A DNA stretch of 64,000 nucleotides from Aplidium turbinatum (taxonomy: Eukaryota; Chordata; Ascidiacea; Aplousobranchia; Polyclinidae). Under the pieces are notes generated by a model that saw only the letters and a list, made by a program, of their open reading frames with translations, searched no databases and was not told where the DNA came from. The position numbers were made by a program, and so were the translations under genes. The stretch's first letter is position 1; each line of letters opens with the position of its first letter. This document shows positions 58,171-64,000 of the stretch, piece by piece. Location: NCBI GenBank assembly GCA_918807975.1, contig OU964930.1, positions 16,114,372-16,178,371 of the forward strand. The letters are read 5' to 3'.

Positions 58171-58426
58171 CAGGGCCGAATTTAGCTGATGGGGGGCCCG
58201 GGGCACTTTTAGATCGGGGGCCCCCGTGCAAAAATTTTTTTCAAGCCTACGGCGCGAAAAACAACCTGTACGTCTACAGTAGCTTCAGTCCAGTACTGCA
58301 CAGCATTTTGCAGAAACTTTAAAGGCCAAAAGGAAAAAATAACACAAAATCACATTTTTTTCCACATAGGGGGCCCTTCAAAAGTCGGGGGCCCGGGGCA
58401 ACTGCCCCTCCTAAATCCGGGCCTGT
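58171..58426. mobile_element. hAT-type MITE, second copy of the 12399 family
   Basis: Starts CAGGGCCGAATTTAGC and ends CCTAAATCCGGGCCTG; flanks CTTAAGTG and TTTACGTG agree at 6 of 8. Inside: GGCGCGAAAAA, CAGCATTTTGCAG and GGGCCCCCG runs, shared with 12399-12656. Confidence 0.8.
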
Positions 58427-59268
58427 TTACGTGTTTTTTTTTGTTTTTTTTTTACTGCTTTTACTGCTTTTACTGCTTTTTTTATTACTGCTTACGTGCG
58501 AAAGTGGGAGCTTGCTGAGGCTGCTCAGCGAAGGCAAGTCGACCTTTGTGTTCTACAAGAAACAACTTAGGTTTGTGGTACCGAAATAGAGCAAAATTCT
58601 GAAAGCTGATTAAGCTGTTTCGTGCCACGTAACACCCCACCAGTGTCTGAGGGCTGGGTTTGCCCGAGACACGCAAAGGTAGAGTGCCCTGCGTTGTTCT
58701 AAACGATAGGGGTCACCGGTGCATGAACCACTGGTTGAGAACCGCTAGGCTAGTCTAATTTATGAATTACTGTAGGTCTATAGAAAAATAGTGCTATAAT
58801 TTAATACCGTACACTTTAGAAGTCCGATTATAAACATGCAGAATACAAGATTTTTTAACTTTTTTTTCGGCCTCTCCCTCTTTGTCCATAAGCTGAATGC
58901 AAACCTTCTATTTTTTGCTATTTTTTTCTATTTATGTCAGAAGCAAGTTGCATGGAAAATTACAGAATCTTTGGGAAATGACAACTATAGATTAAACTGG
59001 TTCACTGGTTAAAAAAGAGAAACTTATTTGACATAGTAATGAATTGCTAGAATAGTTTCGGTCAGATTAAACTCTTTTAAGTTTCTGTCATGCGGTAGCA
59101 TAAAACTCTGTACCGGTATAAAAATGACAATAAGTTTTAACTAAATGTGCTAAACAAAACTTTTTGCCTTGTTTTAGTTTGTGAGCAAGAAACTATGTAG
59201 CCTAACCGGTAAATGCACAATTAAAACAGCACAAAACGGCTGCAACAAGAAAAACTATTGGCCTAGTT
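58427..59268. other. Repeat scraps, one hAT-like end
   Basis: ACCACTGGTTGAGAACCGCT near 58728-58747 is a hAT-like end in reverse. The rest shows no coding content. A poly-T/ACTGCTTT patch lies at 58434-58490. Confidence 0.45.
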
Positions 59269-59315
59269 CAGGGTTTTTTAACCAAGAGGTAAGAGGGGGT
59301 AAATTTACCCCCTGG

Positions 59316-59604
59316 CAGGCGCGAATCTAAGAGTTTTTTCGGGGGGGGGGCTAGAAAATTTGAAAATCAATTAAAAAGAAAGAAAAAGCTAAACAGATAT
59401 GAACAATGATACTACGACATATACGATACGCTATAAAATAGACATTAAAACGACCATTTTCATCAATTGTGATGCCGAGGGACTAATATCAGCTGTTTAG
59501 AAGCATATCAAACCATATGATGCGAAAACATACAATTTCTACAATTTTTCATAAAATTTCGGGGGGGGGCCGGGCCCCCTGGGCCCCCCATAAATCCGCG
59601 CCTG
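59316..59604. mobile_element. hAT-type MITE nested in the 59269 element
   Basis: Same family as 10292-10561: CAGGCGCGAATCTAAGAG and ATAAATCCGCGCCTG. Flanks are C/G-rich; CCCCCTGG can be read on both sides (59308-59315 and one base past the right end). Confidence 0.85.
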
Positions 59605-59940
59605 CCCCCCTGGGGGTAAATTTCATCTACCGAGGGGGTAAATTTACAGAATCATAAATTAAGGCTTTCAGACAAAATTAGATCTGTGGAATAGAAGAGT
59701 TCAAAAAGGAATTTACGCAAATTTTCCAACATTTGATGATTGGAAAGTCAGTAGAAGTCGCAACAAGATTTCTGACCTCGAAGTCGAAATATGCCAGCAC
59801 CTTAATGCCGCCTTAAAAAAGAACTTTGACGGTTACTTCGAAGGTGAAAGCTTTAACAGTAGGCTACTGCTCTTTGGATAACTCATCCCTTTGAAGCCAA
59901 GTTAGAAAGTATTGCTGAAGATGATCTTTGCAGAGATGAA

Positions 59941-60402
59941 TTGATTGATCTTCAATGTTCAACAACGCTTTGTTCCAAACTCTTATCGTGCAATGGTGAC
60001 TTTTCCAAGTTTTGGTGTGGATTAGTCGAAGAGTTTCCTACGCTGACTAAGCGTGCATTTGAAGTTATTATACCTTTTCCAACTGCTTATCTATGTGAAG
60101 CAGGGTTCTCTTCATTGTTGACTATTGAAACAAAACAGCGATCTCGCTTAGTTCTCAAAGACGACATGCGAGTAGCTCTTTCAACGACTGTTTCAAGACA
60201 TTATTTTTTTCACATGACCCCGTCAAGAACAATCGTGTCTTCGGCGAATAAACAGCTTGTTTTTGATATTTGCCAAGGAAATCCAGACAAAAAAGGGTTT
60301 TTTCATTTCTTCTCATGGTTGACTGGACACGATGACATCACAAGGGGCCACCAAAACGGTGGGGGTAAATTTTACTTTTTTCATTCGGCAAGGGGTAAAT
60401 GA
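59941..60402 (+). pseudogene. hAT transposase C-terminal part, ZBED5-like
   Basis: The frame reads FSKFWCGLVEEFPTLTKRAF, then EVIIPFPTAYLCEAGFSSLL and IETKQRSRLVLKDDMRVALS. These match the dimerisation region of ZBED5-like hAT transposases (FPTTYLCExGFSALxxIKTKxRxRL...LRLALS). The upstream part is in other frames and shortened, so it is not a working gene. Confidence 0.75.
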
Positions 60403-60502
60403 GACAAAAAAGGTTAAGAACCCCTGGTCTAGTTGAATCATCTCTCGGGGCGCATGAAAAGACTTTGCCAGTCGCGTGTGCTGGGGATCATGTAGGCTTA
60501 GT

Positions 60503-60919
60503 CATGGCCACCTGGAGATGCGGCCTGATTTGTCACATTTTGTAGATTTTGATTACAGCTACTGCTTGTGCTTGACTGACATTTTTTGAGATGTTTTTAC
60601 TTTTTGCGGTTTCCTAATGACAAAAAACTTTTTTGTTGCCTTGGAGAAGCAGTAGCAAATGAGAAAAAGTAAGTTGAAAAACGCAAAATCAGACTGTTAT
60701 TGAAAATTAACAGTCTGACTAAAATCTACGAAATCAAATTTTCTTTGTTTTTCAACATGTGAGGATGTTAAAACCTATTGTGTCATCTGGGGAAAAGAAT
60801 AAAGAAAGCGTAAAAATCTAATTTTTAGAAAAGTTTATTTAAACGTTTGCCCAAAGTTAGAAAAACCTGAAAATTTCTGCAAAATGTGACAAATCAGGCC
60901 GTATCTTTAGGTGGCCATG
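60503..60919. mobile_element. Inverted-repeat MITE, 417 bp
   Basis: CATGGCCACCTGGAGATGCG is mirrored by AGGTGGCCATG at the right; the repeat extends about 40 bp and includes GGCCTGATTTGTCACATTTT. Flanks share GCTTAGT. An inner hairpin AGACTGTTATTGAAAATTAA with its mirror lies near 60691-60717. Confidence 0.75.
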
Positions 60920-61193
60920 GCTTAGTGGATTATTTCGGTCCTAAATCTCGGGTAAAACTCTTGAAAGTATAGAAACAGATAAATATTTAGCTTATTGTAT
61001 AACTTCAGCATATTTTCATATAGCCTACTCAAAAACAATGCTCCATTGAATGACCTTACATAGTTGTTGAATTTCTCTCGCCTTGTTGACGAATTGTTGA
61101 AGCATTACGTTTATGATGACATACACTTGGTGGAGCTCAAGAACTTCATTGAGAAAGGCAGTTTGGTCTGCGGGCTGCAATTATCGATTCTAG
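60920..61193. other. No gene seen
   Basis: Short unrecognised stretch between a MITE and a LINE fragment. Confidence 0.4.
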
Positions 61194-61445
61194 CTTCTTC
61201 TTCTTCTTCTTCTTCTTTCGTGTGAGACAGGAATACAGGATTGTTCAGACTTCAGGGCAGGTGGTAGACAGCCGGGTGGGTGTAGCTTTGTCCAGTTCTG
61301 TTATGCCATGACATTTGGCACCTTGTAAATGGGACATTCAAGAACTACAGGTTCAGCAGTTTGTTTATTGTCACTAGGTGAGGTATAAAACCATGGAGTC
61401 TGGTGTCGGTGGCACAGCATGTTGCATTCCAAGTGTCTTTGCAGG
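61194..61445 (-). mobile_element. LINE fragment, same family as 49185-49821, internally deleted
   Basis: On the minus strand it reads DTWNA, ATDTRLHGFIPH, then, after a gap, TAEPVVLECPIYKVPN, and ends in (GAA)n (plus strand TTC repeats at 61194-61218). The middle holding the RIRTGVGR block is missing. Confidence 0.75.
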
Positions 61446-62217
61446 GCTGAGTCTAACCTAATACCCAATCAGTGTTTGTATTGTATTATTAAACATTCAA
61501 GTGTAGACTGTGCACAGCTGGCTGGAACCCAGATTCCAGATTGAGCAAACCCTTTCGTCAATGTATGTCGCTTTATATACAAGTACATTATTTGTTATAG
61601 TTCTAATTAATTGTGATTGCCCAAATGTAGAATATTTCCGCCTTCTCCTTCTGCTGGTTTCGGTCTTCCGGTAGAGTGTGCACCGTAGTCCGTAACACAC
61701 TGTAAAAGCAAGATGACGGTAAAAGAGGATCAAGTAGCCTATTTCAGAAACTACTCGGTTAACGTTTATATAATGGTGTCTTTGTATTTAATGGAGGCCT
61801 ACAGTTGAAACGAAAATGTTTTAATTTTAAAATTATAAAAATTTAAAAAATAGTCTCGATGATGAAATTGAAATCAACCTGTATTTTTCCGGCTAAACTT
61901 GCAAAATCTGCATGAGAGTCGGTTTTCACACATGTCTTCATCTCATAAACAAATAACATTTGAATTGTCTGCACCTGCAACGAGGTTTCAAAACAACATT
62001 GCCTTGCTCGTTTGGCAAGTAGGCCTAAACCAGAGGCGTGCAACATACGGCCCGCGGGCCAGAGCACGGCCCGCGGTACCCATTTACGTGGCCCGCACAT
62101 TCTTCATCAAGTAGTCCATTATTTTTAAATACTTTTCGCTGTTAGATCGGAGGATGTTGTTAGTTGTAACATCATCATTAGCTTTATTGACTTTTAGCTT
62201 TATTGACTTTATTGACT
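61446..62217. other. No gene; hAT-like scrap and small tandem repeat
   Basis: CAGAGGCGTGCAACATACGG followed by CCCGCGGGCC (62030-62060) looks like a hAT terminus. TTTATTGACTT units repeat at about 62181-62216, just before the duplicated segment begins. Confidence 0.45.
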
Positions 62218-64000
62218 TAAAAAGGGACCCCTTCAAACTTAAATAAACGAAAAACTACTCGTTTTTCCTTTACAGTGCTTTGCTAGGGAAGAAAGTTGCC
62301 CGACTTCCCTCCCCCTCTCGGAGCACCTGCTCGGTACCCATGAGATTCGCGGGCCCCTAATCAAGGCACTTCTAACAAAAACGCACTTTGTATAAATATA
62401 TGACTTAGTTTCTTCAATTTCCCGGACCTCTCGGAAGGGTTGCGGGACCCTCAAATCATCTCGGGTCCGAGTCCAAAAAATATACCTCCTTGTCAATGTA
62501 CTGATTATATGTCTCGGCTTTTGTTGTATTGCATCTGTGATGTGTCATTGTCTGTACAGTGGGCTATGTTGTCGCAACGCGTTCAAGACAAAAGTGTTAC
62601 AGTATAAATGTCGTAATGGGACAAACTGATGTTTCTCATAGCTAGAGCAAGACGCTGGCCTTTTTGGTAACTTCTTCACTTCAAAGTACACGCAACACAA
62701 TTCAAGTTTAAACTCTCTCTCCTCAGAATTGTTTAGAGAGTAGCCTATAGCATACCTATCCAAACAAACGAAACAATTTCTCTGTTATGGCTGTGAAAGC
62801 TTTGTCGTTTTTAAGTGTAAAATTCGCACAACATGGACTACTCTTTGTATTGTTGAGTAGCCCTAAAACGGGCTGTTTTGGTAGCCCTAAAAAAAGCTTT
62901 TGAATAGTCAGGAAACCAAACCTTCTTACGATGTCGTTTGAAATTTCAAACGACGCACCAGAACGTCGTGAGGTAGGCTAGGCTACAGTTTGAGAATCAC
63001 GGTAATACACAAATAAAGCACATCGTACTTTTAAATTTCGTAATTTATCAATCATGCTGCAAACTCGGAAACTTTCACGCACCCTCTGAAATCGCTCTAA
63101 GACCCCTTGGGGTCCGCGGATTCCCGGCTGAGAACCACTGGCATAGATGACCTACCTGCAATGTACAACGCAGTGGCGTAGCCAAGGGGGGAGGGGGGGG
63201 GGGTGAGAGTTACAACCCTCCCTTTGGCACGCGTGTGACGTCACGAGATTGAGAATAATGCTTTCAGTTTCTATGTCTCTAAAACAAAGCTTGCCTTATC
63301 TTAAACGAAACTGCATTAAAAGAGCGAGTTTTGCCAACATATCTAAGACTCCCAGAACCATTGCAAAATTAAAGTAAGCGGTGTCTCATAACTGGACCAA
63401 AGTCAACCCATTCTACTTCTCGTATTAAGATAGGCGATGTTAAACTGCTTCAAGACGTAAAATTTGATGCTGTTAAGACTACTGATTTTTGCATCATTAA
63501 AGGGTTTCTATTGTTTAATATTGAAAAGTGGTGCTGCTGCGTTTGGCTAAATGTGTAGCCTACTATTTTTGCTTGACCAACTGAATCTTGACTTCAAAAA
63601 CTGCGTAGGCCAAGCACATTGATCCAACATGTCTGGAATAATTAAAAATTTTTAAGCAAGACACAGTTAAAGGGAATTAGTGAACACTTTTTGCCTATTG
63701 TCTGCTTATGGATATCATTGCTTAAGTCTGTTTGGAGTTCATGGTGTTGTCCAAATGTCATATCACTTTTGGAGTAATTGATGTTATAATAGTAAAGTTT
63801 ACATTAGCGTTAGATAAATGTATTGTATACCTTGGACATGCAACCAATTGATTCGGATAGATGCAGTATCGTGCTTTCCAACGATGGTAAAACTGGTAAA
63901 ATCCGAGCAGAAATGAGAAAGCTACAGCATATTTGGTGGAGGCAGTATTCATCGATCACAGCAAACTGTGGGCGGCTCATACTGAACCACGATCGAATCG
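62218..64000. repeat. Second copy of 50699-52481, runs off the window
   Basis: Reads the same as 50699-52481 throughout, including all short frames and the start of the first ~395-bp unit (from about 63780). The left flank differs completely. It is part of a second copy of the 45744-54534 element or a copy of the locus. Confidence 0.88.

Larger units (their letters stand above)
59269..60426 (+). mobile_element. hAT element (ZBED5-like transposase) with nested MITE
   Basis: Starts CAGGGTTTTTTAACC and ends GGTTAAGAACCCCTG; flanks GCCTAGTT (59261-59268) and GTCTAGTT (60427-60434) agree at 7 of 8. GGGGGTAAATTTAC-type words repeat just inside both ends. Most of the transposase is deleted; its C-terminal part is at about 59700-60402. 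Confidence 0.85.

Noticed and set aside
61194-61218. (TTC)n microsatellite as an independent feature
   Set aside because: It is the (GAA)n tail of the minus-strand LINE fragment; similar tails end the LINEs at 49821 and 32115.

Overview
The window looks like nuclear DNA of an animal, most likely a marine invertebrate; a tunicate is my best guess, at low confidence. The reasons are genes with introns and GT/AG borders, AT-rich DNA, clear metazoan proteins (a TRPC channel, ORC4 and rabenosyn-5), an ORC4 reduced to two exons, transposon families typical of marine invertebrates, and a scattered short word (TAGGCTA/TAGGCCTA). I see no rRNA gene, no convincing free-standing tRNA gene, no CRISPR array and no recognisable retrovirus or Polinton.

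Layout. 1-19036: a divergent TRPC-type cation channel on the minus strand, 14 coding exons found, 3' end beyond the left edge. Its introns hold small hAT-type MITEs; intron 1 (6.7 kb) holds two whole DNA transposons side by side (13363-16192 and an EnSpm/CACTA element 16211-18761). 19037-23765: no gene seen, a tRNA-derived SINE and repeat scraps. 23766-27535: a hAT element with exact 8-bp target duplications, carrying a SINE and a second transposon, ending 200 bp before ORC4. 27736-34195: ORC4 on the plus strand, two exons around a 5.2-kb intron that holds an interrupted SINE and a TAGGGTGG transposon. 35218-45560: rabenosyn-5 (endosomal FYVE protein) on the minus strand, ten exons, tail to tail with ORC4; its first intron is almost wholly a hAT element (39472-45285) with at least four further insertions, up to three levels deep.

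45744-54534: an 8.8-kb element with hAT-like ends and an exact 8-bp duplication, built as two long inverted arms. Each arm holds five ~395-bp units, and each full unit has a 60-76 codon open frame followed by AATAAA and a GT-rich stretch. This is the most unusual object in the window. 54535-64000: dense DNA-transposon and LINE remains with no host gene seen. The last 1.78 kb (62218-64000) appears to repeat 50699-52481 exactly.

The three host genes have unrelated jobs (ion channel; replication origin licensing; endosome recycling) and show no operon-like link. The reading frames of all three join in phase across every intron proposed here, which is the main support for the exon borders.
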